From Vibrio ulleungensis (lineage in GTDB: Bacteria; Pseudomonadota; Gammaproteobacteria; Enterobacterales; Vibrionaceae), in contig NZ_JAFEUM010000001.1 of NCBI RefSeq assembly GCF_016900875.1, positions 171,241 to 235,240 of the forward strand: DNA of 64,000 nucleotides, in the 5' to 3' direction. The number at the start of each line of letters is the position of its first letter. The first letter of the stretch is position 1. Positions 35,969 to 44,328 of the stretch are shown one piece after another. The position numbers were made by a program, and so were the translations under genes. A model generated the notes under the pieces. It did no database searches, was not told the origin of the DNA, and was given only the letters and a program-made list of their open reading frames with translations.

Positions 35969-36208
35969 TTAGTCCTTAGCCTGTTTCACTCGAATCGTGC
36001 TTTTGTCCATCGACGTCATGTTTAAGGCCGTAAGTGCCGCTTTTGCTTCTGCCTCTTCTGGCATTTCCACAAATGCGAAACCTTTAGATTTGCCGGTTTC
36101 TTGGTCTAAGACTAGGTTGCAGTGAGTGACGGTTCCGTGTGCAGAAAATGCCACGCGAAGATCTTGCTCTGCAGTTGTACGAGCCAAATTGCGTACGAGT
36201 AATTTCAT
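35969..36208 (-). CDS. RNA recognition motif (RRM) protein
   Basis: A 79-residue single RRM. RNP2 is L-L-V-R-N-L (about 3-8) and RNP1 is K-G-F-A-F-V-E-M (about 42-49), so the RNA-binding surface is intact. Small single-RRM proteins occur in several bacteria and may act as RNA chaperones. It starts the leftward pair with the NifW-like gene; coupling of the two is plausible but unproven. Confidence 0.9.
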   Translation of the reverse strand: MKLLVRNLARTTAEQDLRVAFSAHGTVTHCNLVLDQETGKSKGFAFVEMPEEAEAKAALTALNMTSMDKSTIRVKQAKD

Positions 36209-36280
36209 AATAGTTGCCTGAGATTAAATTCGGTATGATTGTCGCAGGTCGACGCGCGTAAACCAACTAAAAGGTGACTG

Positions 36281-36823
36281 GTGCAGCAAATAATTCAGTG
36301 GGTCAAAAACGATCCGCTCCGATGTAAAGCCTTAGAGGGTGTATTTCGCCTGCAGTTGCCAGAGTGTTATATAGCTGCAGGATTTATACGCAACTTAGTG
36401 TGGGACCATCTGCACCACGTTGAATCGTCGACCCCGCTCAATGACATCGACGTGATTTATTACGATCCTGAGAATGTCTCAGCGGAAATGGAGTATCACT
36501 ACGAGCGGTTGCTTTCGCACTGGATGCCGGACGTTAACTGGCAGGTTCGAAACCAAGCTAGGATGCATGCACAAAACGGTGACGCTCCTTACACCAGTTC
36601 GATAGATGCCATGCGTTATTGGCCGGAAATTGAAACGGCAGTCGCTATTCGTCAGCTCCCACACCAGCAATACGAGTGTGTGTCGGCCTTTGGTTTCGAG
36701 TCTCTGATGTCGTTGCAGGTTACCCCTAACCCCAAACGAGATATTACTGTGGTTGAGCAGCGTATTGTCGCAAAGCGCTGGCTCAGTCAATGGCCAAAAC
36801 TGCGGCTAAATGTCACCACTTAA
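36281..36823 (+). CDS. Nucleotidyltransferase-family protein (DUF925-like)
   Basis: A 180-residue protein of the NTP-transferase-6 type. It has the conserved A-A-G-F-I-R-N-L-V-W-D (about 32-42), the L-N-D-I-D-V-I-Y-Y-D metal motif (about 53-62, with the two aspartates) and a V-S-A-F-G-F-E-S block (about 136-143). Members are related to minimal nucleotidyltransferases, with no known substrate. The start is a GTG at 36281 with AAGGTG just upstream. Confidence 0.8.
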   Translation: MQQIIQWVKNDPLRCKALEGVFRLQLPECYIAAGFIRNLVWDHLHHVESSTPLNDIDVIYYDPENVSAEMEYHYERLLSHWMPDVNWQVRNQARMHAQNGDAPYTSSIDAMRYWPEIETAVAIRQLPHQQYECVSAFGFESLMSLQVTPNPKRDITVVEQRIVAKRWLSQWPKLRLNVTT

Positions 36824-36856
36824 CCTGTCCTTTCAGACCTATACAGTGAGCACACA

Positions 36857-37177
36857 ATGTACCTATCTAAAATGACCTTCTTCGAACGATTTGAGCACGA
36901 TATTGTTGCTGGCAAGAAAACCATCACCTTACGTGATGAGGCTGAAAAAGCCTATAAAGTCGGCAGCGTCGTGCCGGTTTCTACCTTTGAAGACGACCGC
37001 TATTTCTGCGACTTAAAAATACTGTCGGTTGAGCCTATTCGGCTGGAGGACTTAACCATCGAGCACGCGAAGCAAGAAAATATGACATTAGATGAGCTAG
37101 TCAGTGTTATCGGAGAGATTTACCCTGGAATCACTCAGCTCTATGCCATCTGTTTTGAATTGGCAACAGCGGAATAA
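36857..37177 (+). CDS. yqfB: YqfB-like ASCH-domain N4-acetylcytidine amidohydrolase
   Basis: A 106-residue ASCH-domain enzyme. It has G-K-K-T-I-T-L-R-D (about 19-27), the Y-F-C-D-L-K-I-L (about 48-55) strand and the C-terminal Y-A-I-C-F-E-L. E. coli YqfB hydrolyses N4-acetylcytidine and related nucleosides in salvage. It follows the nucleotidyltransferase by 33 bases on the same strand. Confidence 0.88.
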   Translation: MYLSKMTFFERFEHDIVAGKKTITLRDEAEKAYKVGSVVPVSTFEDDRYFCDLKILSVEPIRLEDLTIEHAKQENMTLDELVSVIGEIYPGITQLYAICFELATAE

Positions 37178-37180
37178 AAA

Positions 37181-37205
37181 AGCGAGCAGGCTAGCTGCTC
37201 GCTGA
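37181..37205. terminator. Terminator between yqfB and the esterase gene
   Basis: AGCGAGCAG-GCTAG-CTGCTCGCT hairpin preceded by a run of A and between converging genes. The minus-strand reading ends in T's, so it chiefly serves the leftward esterase gene. Confidence 0.7.
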
Positions 37206-37250
37206 ATCATTAGTACTCAAAGGGTAATGCTACTCAAAGGTTTAAGCTAC

Positions 37251-39167
37251 TTATGGCGTTAGAGTGCCAGTTAGCTGTGCCGATTGCGCGTTGGTATCGA
37301 CAATCACTTCAAACAGCTCTGGGTAAGCAAGCATCTGTTCGTACACGCCTTGTGTGCCCGATTTTATTTCAAGCGTAGAAGACAGTTCAGCCGACGTGGC
37401 ACTGTTTCTCACAAATTGCAGGCCGCCATCATCTAAAATGGTTCCAACCCAGTCTACACTTCCATACAACGCTTCTAGCTCAGGTTTCACTGCGTTGATA
37501 CCCGCAAAGTCGTCAGGATCTGGAAAGCCAGATGGGATAGGGTACAAATTGAGTACAGCCTCATCGCTGCCAACTGGGTTTATGGTGATAGAAGTGATGT
37601 TATTACTATCAACACCCTCGAGCGCGAGAGAGTAGCTCATGTTGCCACGGCCATTCCAAGACAGCGTGACGTCTGCAGTTTCACCACTTCCACCTGACAG
37701 GGTGGCCATTTGCTGAGTGGGTAGCAGCGCACGATCAAAGACAATGTTACCGCTTAGTTCACCTGCGGTGTTGTTGGTGGTTTTGATCAGCAAATAGGGC
37801 TGATTGGCGGCATCAAACGCAGTTTGGGACAGTGCCGCCAAGCCAAACAAACTTTGACCTTGGAAAGCGTACGAGGTGCCAGCAAACAGCTCGATCAGTT
37901 CACTATCAGCATTACCGTTAGCATCACTATTGATAGCAATTGAGGTAATGGTCGCCGGGTCAATATCGTAGAGGTTGAGCTCAAAGTGAACCGTGTCGTC
38001 GTTAACACGCGTCATTTTTGCGATGCCAAATGCCTCCGAAGGACTGCTTAGTGACAAGGCTTTGCGATTAAGCGGTGTAATGGCGTAATGTTGCACATCA
38101 AAAACGATAGGCTCTGCCATGTCGGCAACGTCGGTAACCGTACTGATGGTACGAGTGCCGTAATCCTCTAAAAAGCGTCCAACCAGATCGATAAACTGCG
38201 ACTCAATAAACTCAGGTACATGGGTGCCTTGCTCTATGGTGGCGAGCTGGACACTGGTGTCGTTGGCGCACTGCTGATATTGAGAGACCTGTGCTTGTCG
38301 TGTTGTCAGGAGCAATGGGTGTCTTGGATCACCAATGCCACCGACCACATCGGATTCGGTCAAATCAATCGTGCTGCTAGCTGTCGGGGTAGCATCACAC
38401 TGATTGATTTGCGCCCAACGACCCACTACAGCGTCGGCGCTAGCCATCGCCAAAAGACGCGCGTTAAAGGTGTTGCCCAAGTAGGAAACGGTTTGGTCTG
38501 CTTCACCATGGATCTGCAAAACAGAGACGGGGTTTTCCGGTTGGCACTGGTCAACATCAGGTCTCATTAATCCTGCAATACTCACTACCGCAGTCACTTT
38601 TTCAGACATTTCGCACGCGGTTCGCAGCGCCATAAATCCGCCATTAGAATGACCCATTATAAACACGCGATTAGGATCGACGTTGTTGTCTGCAACTTGC
38701 TGGTCGATGATGTTCTTTAGAAATGCCTTGTCGTCTGGCTCGGGCACACCTGCTGGGTTGAATCGGTCAAACCAACAGCACGCTGTCGGGCCATTCCATG
38801 CGCTTCCGCCGTCGGTCTGTTTAAAAGATTGAGGGGCGACATAGACATACCCTTGCGCCTCACTCAACGACTTTCCGTGCGCGAACTCAGTCACGAAATC
38901 AATGTTGTTTCCGAAGCCGTGCAGGCTGATTAATAGTGCAGGTGATTCGTCGGTAACGCTGTCTGCTATGTACTCATAGTAACCACGATCATTGACCCCA
39001 TCGGTGCTGGCCACACAGCGACCCTGTGTAAGCTCTGTTTCGCAGGTCGCCGTGGATATTGACGCGCTGGGTGTTGATTCGGGTTTGGGCGAACTGGAGG
39101 AGTTACAGCCTGTTAATAGTGCGCTGAACACCCCAACAGTTAACCATAGTGCGGTTGTTGGTTTCAT
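37251..39167 (-). CDS. Lipoprotein esterase of the PHB-depolymerase/LpqC type with two CHRD-like repeats
   Basis: A 638-residue exported lipoprotein: lipobox L-L-T-G-C at about 18-22. The N-terminal half (about 40-345) is an alpha/beta hydrolase with G-H-S-N-G-G (about 173-178) as nucleophile elbow, plus G-E-A-D-Q-T-V and a histidine in G-T-H-V-P. The C-terminal half (about 360-638) has two CHRD-like repeats, each ending in a motif like N-T-A-G-E-L-S-G-N-I. Such esterases cut polyhydroxybutyrate, feruloyl or acetyl esters of polysaccharides; the target is unknown. Secreted, probably outer-membrane anchored. Confidence 0.75.
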   Translation of the reverse strand: MKPTTALWLTVGVFSALLTGCNSSSSPKPESTPSASISTATCETELTQGRCVASTDGVNDRGYYEYIADSVTDESPALLISLHGFGNNIDFVTEFAHGKSLSEAQGYVYVAPQSFKQTDGGSAWNGPTACCWFDRFNPAGVPEPDDKAFLKNIIDQQVADNNVDPNRVFIMGHSNGGFMALRTACEMSEKVTAVVSIAGLMRPDVDQCQPENPVSVLQIHGEADQTVSYLGNTFNARLLAMASADAVVGRWAQINQCDATPTASSTIDLTESDVVGGIGDPRHPLLLTTRQAQVSQYQQCANDTSVQLATIEQGTHVPEFIESQFIDLVGRFLEDYGTRTISTVTDVADMAEPIVFDVQHYAITPLNRKALSLSSPSEAFGIAKMTRVNDDTVHFELNLYDIDPATITSIAINSDANGNADSELIELFAGTSYAFQGQSLFGLAALSQTAFDAANQPYLLIKTTNNTAGELSGNIVFDRALLPTQQMATLSGGSGETADVTLSWNGRGNMSYSLALEGVDSNNITSITINPVGSDEAVLNLYPIPSGFPDPDDFAGINAVKPELEALYGSVDWVGTILDDGGLQFVRNSATSAELSSTLEIKSGTQGVYEQMLAYPELFEVIVDTNAQSAQLTGTLTP

Positions 39168-39361
39168 ACTCGATCCTTGAAGTAACGGGTTGAAATCCTA
39201 AGGCTCAGAGAACTGGCCAAGGAATGTGGCCTCAGTCTAAGAAAACCGCCTAGAGGGATGAATGCACGAAAATCTGAGTCTTTTACACAAAACTCCAATT
39301 TGTAGTTTTGGTAACGTTTACATAGTATATTGGTTACACAAATGTTAACTGGAGCAGTTTG

Positions 39362-40246
39362 ATGGAACAGACACAATCATTGCGAGAGCTTGAGTCGCGA
39401 TTTAAGCCGTATATGCAGTTTGATGGATTCCACCAGACGCCAATTCCTGAGATGTTTGTTTATCGCAATAGTCGTCGCGGGTGTCCTGTCGACGAGTTGT
39501 ATCAACCTATGGCGATTGTGGGTCTGCAAGGTGAGCGAGTATTGAAAGTTGCCGAGCAAGAATATGCGCAACCTTTGGGGACTCTATTTTCCAATTTGTC
39601 ACCCACTATGGTGGAGTGCCAAAAAGACATGATCAGTGCAGAACATCCGATCAGTTGCCTGGTACTGCTGCTCGACCCAGACCGAATGACCAAAGTTGCA
39701 CTGCAACTGCAATCGAGCCGCGGAGCGTCGTCATACAGTCAAAGCAACAACCCCAACGATCATTTTGCGATGGATTTAGATGACAAACTATGGATGGTTT
39801 TACTGCGTCTTTCGTGGTTACTCGATGATGCGAGTGAGCGGGAGGTGCTATGTGAATCACTGCTCGACGAGCTGTACTACCGGCTTTTGTCACCATTGCC
39901 TGCTGGGCAGTTGTTGCGTCTTTTACATCAAACGAAGGATGCAAGTACCATGTCGAGAGTCGTACAACATGTCACCCAGAACATCGAACAGCACTTCACC
40001 GTGGACGAGCTGGCTAGTTTGGCGAACATGGGGCATTCGAGCTTTCATGAAAAATTTAAACTGGTGATGCACGATACGCCACTACACTTTATAAAAACCC
40101 AAAAGCTCAAACAGGCGCGCAGTTATTTATGGCAAGGATTGAGTGTGTCTGAAGCCGCTTATAAAGTCGGGTACAACAACTTGGGGCAATTTAGCCGTGA
40201 ATTTAAGCGTCATTTTGGTCATACTGCTTCGCACCTAACTCAATAA
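39362..40246 (+). CDS. AraC-family regulator (YqhC-like N-terminal domain)
   Basis: A 294-residue regulator with an AraC-N sensor domain (about 30-170, with P-M-A-I-V-G-L-Q-G-E) and two C-terminal helix-turn-helix units (about 200-290: M-G-H-S-S-F-H-E-K-F-K and V-G-Y-N-N-L-G-Q-F-S-R-E-F-K). YqhC-type proteins sense aldehydes or related compounds and switch on adjacent oxidoreductases. The SDR gene starts 17 bases downstream, so it is the likely target. The ATG at 39362 has GGAG seven bases upstream. Confidence 0.85.
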   Translation: MEQTQSLRELESRFKPYMQFDGFHQTPIPEMFVYRNSRRGCPVDELYQPMAIVGLQGERVLKVAEQEYAQPLGTLFSNLSPTMVECQKDMISAEHPISCLVLLLDPDRMTKVALQLQSSRGASSYSQSNNPNDHFAMDLDDKLWMVLLRLSWLLDDASEREVLCESLLDELYYRLLSPLPAGQLLRLLHQTKDASTMSRVVQHVTQNIEQHFTVDELASLANMGHSSFHEKFKLVMHDTPLHFIKTQKLKQARSYLWQGLSVSEAAYKVGYNNLGQFSREFKRHFGHTASHLTQ

Positions 40247-40263
40247 TGTAAAAGGATTTACCT

Positions 40264-40998
40264 GTGAAAAAAGTGGTTGTGGTGACGGGTGGAAGTCGCG
40301 GTATTGGCAGGGCAACGAGTACTTTGCTTGCGCAAAAGGGCTATTCGGTGATCATTAATTTTCGCTCTCAACGCGCACCCGCTGAACAGTTGCAACAACA
40401 GTTGACCAAGCTCGGATTTGAAGCGCAGATCTATCAAGCGGACGTGTCGGATGAAGTAGAGGTTAAGCAGCTGTTTGATTTTGCCGAGCAGCAGTACGGC
40501 GAAGTTACTGCACTTGTGAATAATGCTGGTCGACTATTCACTCAATCGCGATTAGTGGATACGTCTCTAGAGCGCTTTACACAAACCGTAACCACCAACC
40601 TAACCAGCACCTTTCTGTGCTGTCGAGAGTTTGTGTTGCGCCGTAATGGCGCAGCAGGGGCGATAGTGAACGTTTCGTCTGGTGCGGCCAAAAGTGGCTC
40701 ACCGAATGAGTATGTAGACTACGCATGCAGTAAAGGGGCAATCGATACGTTAACCGTTGGGTTGGCAAAAGAAGTTGCCCATCAAAATTTACGGGTCAAT
40801 GCGGTTAGGCCAGGATTGATTTACACCGAGATGCACGCCGATGGTGGTGAGCCTGCTCGCGTCGATAGGTTGGCATCGATCATACCGATGCAGCGAGGCG
40901 GAAAAGCAGAAGAAGTCGCTCATTCTATTGCGTGGCTGCTATCTGAAGAGGCCTCGTTTACCACCGGATCCTTTATTGACGTTTGTGGCGGGCTTTAG
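40264..40998 (+). CDS. Short-chain dehydrogenase/reductase
   Basis: A 244-residue SDR. The NAD(P) motif T-G-G-S-R-G-I-G-R (about 8-16), N-N-A-G (about 87-90) and catalytic Tyr153-x3-Lys157 (Y-A-C-S-K) with the preceding S-S-G are all present. It resembles FabG-like oxidoreductases. The start is a GTG with AAGGA seven bases upstream. It is cotranscribed with the AraC gene. Substrate unknown, perhaps a reactive aldehyde or ketone. Confidence 0.85.
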   Translation: MKKVVVVTGGSRGIGRATSTLLAQKGYSVIINFRSQRAPAEQLQQQLTKLGFEAQIYQADVSDEVEVKQLFDFAEQQYGEVTALVNNAGRLFTQSRLVDTSLERFTQTVTTNLTSTFLCCREFVLRRNGAAGAIVNVSSGAAKSGSPNEYVDYACSKGAIDTLTVGLAKEVAHQNLRVNAVRPGLIYTEMHADGGEPARVDRLASIIPMQRGGKAEEVAHSIAWLLSEEASFTTGSFIDVCGGL

Positions 40999-41006
40999 GG
41001 TAAACA

Positions 41007-41036
41007 AAAACGCCAAGCTGATTAGGCTTGGCGTTG
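41007..41036 (-). terminator. glgX terminator
   Basis: AACGCCAAGC and GCTTGGCGTT pair around a 7-base loop. On the minus strand it ends in TTTTTG and is close behind the glgX stop codon. The SDR gene converges on it from the left. Confidence 0.8.
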
Positions 41037-41041
41037 GTTAG

Positions 41042-42991
41042 CTAGCTAACACTTCGACTGAATATCATCATCGAAACAGGTTCAATGAGTGGTTTGTCGA
41101 TGTAATCCCCTTCGCCCACAGAGCGTTGAGCGGTGTCGACAATCAGTTTCCAGTTGTCGCCTTTTACTGGAGTAACAAAACGCGCCGGTGATGGAGATTG
41201 GTTAATGAAAAACAGCAGTTCGTCACCGTCTTTATTAATGCCCAAATGCAGCGCAACAGCTTTTAGCTGATTCCAATCTGCGATTTCCATATTGTGCCCA
41301 TCTGGGCGATACCAACCGACACGGTTCTGATTGCGTGTCTCACCACTGAAAGCTTCGATAAACGGAGTCATGTATTGCTTACGTGCCGCCAACATATCCG
41401 AAATCCATTGGCTAAAGTAGCGCTTACGCTCGGTGAGATCCCAATTTAGCCAGCTGATTTCATTGTCTTGGCAGTAAGCGTTGTTATTGCCATTCTGTGT
41501 ATGTGACAAGGTGTCTGCAGTAAGAATGTGCGGAATACTGAATGAGAATAGTAGGCTAGCCAGACAGTTGCGTTTTTGCTTTTCGCGCATGGCCTTGATG
41601 GTCATGCTGTCAGTTGGGCCTTCTACACCGTAGTTGTCTGAGCGGTTGTCGCCATGACCATCACGGTTATTTTCGCCATTCGCTTCATTATGCTTATGTT
41701 TGTAGCTCACCAGATCTTGTAACGTGTAACCATCGTGATAGGTGATGTAGTTGATGGTCATTTTTTGAGGCCAGCGACTGGCACTGTATAGATCGCGAGA
41801 ACCCATAAGGCGCGTTGCAAACTCTTTCAAGTAGCCTTGATCGCCGCGCCAGAAACTGCGCGTAATATCGCGGAATTTATCGTTACACTCATTCCAGCCG
41901 TCAGGGAAAGCGCCCACTTGATAACCGTTAGGACCGATATCCCAAGGCTCTGCTATCAACTTAACTTGTTGAAGCACAGGATCTTGAGCGACCGCGCGGA
42001 AAAACGCAGCGCGTGGATTGAAGTCGTCACCATTGCGACCCAGCGTTGCAGCAAGGTCGAAGCGAAACCCATCAATCTGATATTCGCTCACCCAATGACG
42101 CAGAGTATCCATGACCAAATTTAGCGACGCTTGATGGTCTAAATCGACAGTATTTCCACAGCCCGTGTAGTTGGCATAGTGACAGCCGTGCTTCAGGTAG
42201 TAGTGGTTATCCAGACCTTTAAGGTTAAAGATGGGTCCGCCTTCGCCACCTTCCGCGGTGTGGTTGTAAACCACATCCAAAATGACTTCGATGCCATTAC
42301 GGTGCAGCTCTCTGATTGCTGTTTTAAGCTCTGTCACTGCATCTCGATTGGCGTAACGTGGATCCGGTGCCATGAACAGATAAGGGTTATAACCCCAATA
42401 GTTCACTTTACCCATATCGAGCAAATGCGGCTCGTGCATGCACGCGGCAACAGGGAGTAACTGTAATGCAGTGATGTTTTGTTGCTTGTAGTATTCCAGC
42501 ATTGGCTTGCTAACGAGCCCAAGGTACGTACCTTGTTCTTGCTTGCTTAATTCGGGATGAAGCATACTCAAGCCTTTCACATGTGTTTCAAACAGTACCG
42601 TTTGTTCACGAGGAATGCGCGGTGGCTGAGTCTCTTGCCAATCAAAGTCAGGGTCACAGACCACTGAGTGCGCCATGTCCCAGCTTTTTTCAGCGGTGTA
42701 CGGCAGCTTGTAATCAAGCGCTTTACTTATCGCCTTAGCGTAAGGATCTGAGAGCAAATAGGCATTGTCATCAATGTTGACGCTAAAACCGTATTCTTGA
42801 CCAGCAGTGACACCAGGTACAAATACGTGACGTACACCAGAGTAGTGATGCTCAAATTCAATAGTGCGGCGCGAAGTGCCGTCAAAGAGTTCTAATTTGA
42901 GTTGCGATGCGTGTGGTGCATGGACGGCAAAATTACAGCCACCGTCTCTAAGTGTGGCGCCTAGTGGGAAAGGGCGAGACTGAACATTCAT
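41042..42991 (-). CDS. glgX: Glycogen/limit-dextrin debranching enzyme GlgX
   Basis: A 649-residue GH13 enzyme that cleaves alpha-1,6 branches of phosphorylase-limit dextrin. It has a CBM48-type N-terminal domain (about 1-120: F-P-L-G-A-T-L-R-D-G-G-C-N-F-A-V) and a GH13 barrel with nucleophile near 312 in D-G-F-R-F-D-L-A-A, acid/base near 347 in I-A-E-P-W-D and the later Y-H-D-G-Y-T. No signal peptide, so it acts on internal glycogen or dextrins. It reads leftward alone with a clear terminator. Confidence 0.92.
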   Translation of the reverse strand: MNVQSRPFPLGATLRDGGCNFAVHAPHASQLKLELFDGTSRRTIEFEHHYSGVRHVFVPGVTAGQEYGFSVNIDDNAYLLSDPYAKAISKALDYKLPYTAEKSWDMAHSVVCDPDFDWQETQPPRIPREQTVLFETHVKGLSMLHPELSKQEQGTYLGLVSKPMLEYYKQQNITALQLLPVAACMHEPHLLDMGKVNYWGYNPYLFMAPDPRYANRDAVTELKTAIRELHRNGIEVILDVVYNHTAEGGEGGPIFNLKGLDNHYYLKHGCHYANYTGCGNTVDLDHQASLNLVMDTLRHWVSEYQIDGFRFDLAATLGRNGDDFNPRAAFFRAVAQDPVLQQVKLIAEPWDIGPNGYQVGAFPDGWNECNDKFRDITRSFWRGDQGYLKEFATRLMGSRDLYSASRWPQKMTINYITYHDGYTLQDLVSYKHKHNEANGENNRDGHGDNRSDNYGVEGPTDSMTIKAMREKQKRNCLASLLFSFSIPHILTADTLSHTQNGNNNAYCQDNEISWLNWDLTERKRYFSQWISDMLAARKQYMTPFIEAFSGETRNQNRVGWYRPDGHNMEIADWNQLKAVALHLGINKDGDELLFFINQSPSPARFVTPVKGDNWKLIVDTAQRSVGEGDYIDKPLIEPVSMMIFSRSVS

Positions 42992-43422
42992 AGTGTTTTG
43001 CGAATCTACTGTTTTGATAGCTAAATTAATACTTCACGGACGAAAATCAACAACAGTGTCGCATCATTTCATGAATAAGTCATGACAAAGTGACTCTGCT
43101 CACTGTTCGTAGGCCGGTTGCAAGGCTCATTAGGCTTTGCTGGCTAACGTTTTATCTTTTTGGCTAGTGGTGTTTGGCCTTTATGGACATTACTTTGTGG
43201 TGTTTTTTATGGTTGGGCGTTATTTTCGGCTGACATGCCTATTTTCCCACATTGTGGCTGTGCTGCAAATTGCGCTTTGATTTTTTTCGCGATAAACGCC
43301 CAACACGCGTATTTCGCCTATTTGACGACACTTTTAATCTGATTGCCAACGAGATCACGTCAAAAAACAACAAAATATGAAAGAGTTTGTGGTTGCACAA
43401 ATCTCTTTTCAATTAGGCTGCT
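42992..43422. promoter_or_regulatory. Divergent region between glgX and the esterase gene
   Basis: A 431-base gap holding the promoters of both genes. At 43379-43408 an inverted repeat AAAGAGTTTGTG-GTTG-CACAAATCTCTTT sits just before the esterase start. A hydrophobic 60-residue frame at 43160 lacks a ribosome site and is not supported as a gene. Confidence 0.4.
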
Positions 43423-44259
43423 ATGTCTGCATTAGATATCGAATCACGACTTGTCACTCTTGACAACTTTCCTTTTCCAGGACTAAACACAACCCGAAGA
43501 ATTCGGGTGTTACTGCCACGCAGTTACCAACAATCGGACGCGCATTATCCCGTCATCTACTTTCACGATGGGCAGAATGCTTTTTTTGATAAGGACGCCA
43601 AATATGGCACTAGTTGGCGCATTCAAGATGAACTAGAGCGTATTTATCAAGCTGATCCCACTAGAGAGTGGATCGTAGTGGCAATAGATAACAGCCCAAC
43701 GCATGATTTCAATGGACGGTTTAACGAGTACTCTCCTTGGAAAATGGACTCAGATTTTAAGTTGCCTGGACGAGACGCTGGAATCTATGAGCTAGGAGGA
43801 CTCGGTGAACTTTACGCAGAGTTCGTTGCTAACGATGTGCGCCTATATATTGATAGCGAGTTTAGATCCCTAACTGCACGAGAGAATAGAATCGTTATGG
43901 GAAGTTCGATGGGCGGTTTAATCAGCGCCTTTATAGCGATGCGCTATAACGCTGTGTTTGGAAGTGCAGGTGTGTTTTCTCCCGCGTTCTGGTTTAACAA
44001 ATCCAAATTTTTAACCTGGTTATCTGGAGTGCAATTGAACTTGCCTTTGCGCTTGTATATGGACGTTGGGACCAATGAGACCAGCGACGAGTCACGCGAT
44101 GACTTTAATCAAATTTACGTTGATGACGCAAAACAAGTGGCTGAGGTAATGACCCAAATGGACAATGTGTGTGTCCGGTTTGAGGTATGTGAGGACGCGA
44201 TTCACAACGAACGGGACTGGCAAAAACGAGTCCCTAGTTTCATCCAACACTGCTCTTAG
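43423..44259 (+). CDS. Alpha/beta-hydrolase esterase (esterase-D/IroE-like)
   Basis: A 278-residue cytoplasmic esterase with P-V-I-Y-F-H-D-G-Q-N (about 43-52) and nucleophile elbow M-G-S-S-M-G-G (Ser near 161), plus an aspartate region D-V-G-T-N-E-T (about 215-221) and C-terminal histidine in A-I-H-N-E-R. Esterase-D-type enzymes hydrolyse siderophore, glycerol or glucan esters. Its position among glucan genes might suggest trimming of acylated glucans, but that is guesswork. No signal peptide. Confidence 0.8.
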   Translation: MSALDIESRLVTLDNFPFPGLNTTRRIRVLLPRSYQQSDAHYPVIYFHDGQNAFFDKDAKYGTSWRIQDELERIYQADPTREWIVVAIDNSPTHDFNGRFNEYSPWKMDSDFKLPGRDAGIYELGGLGELYAEFVANDVRLYIDSEFRSLTARENRIVMGSSMGGLISAFIAMRYNAVFGSAGVFSPAFWFNKSKFLTWLSGVQLNLPLRLYMDVGTNETSDESRDDFNQIYVDDAKQVAEVMTQMDNVCVRFEVCEDAIHNERDWQKRVPSFIQHCS

Positions 44260-44279
44260 AAAAGCAACTACAAAAAAAG

Positions 44280-44309
44280 TGGTGCATCGTCCCTAGACGC
44301 TGCACCACC
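44280..44309 (-). terminator. Terminator of the amylase gene
   Basis: A long stem GTGGTGCA-T-CGTC / GACG-C-TGCACCAC with a run of seven T on the minus strand, 20 bases after the amylase stop. Confidence 0.8.
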
Positions 44310-44328
44310 CTATTTCTAACTAAACGCG

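Noticed and set aside
43160..43342. A hydrophobic 60-residue frame upstream of the esterase gene
   Set aside because: It starts with TTG, has no ribosome site, and lies in the divergent promoter region with no recognised similarity.
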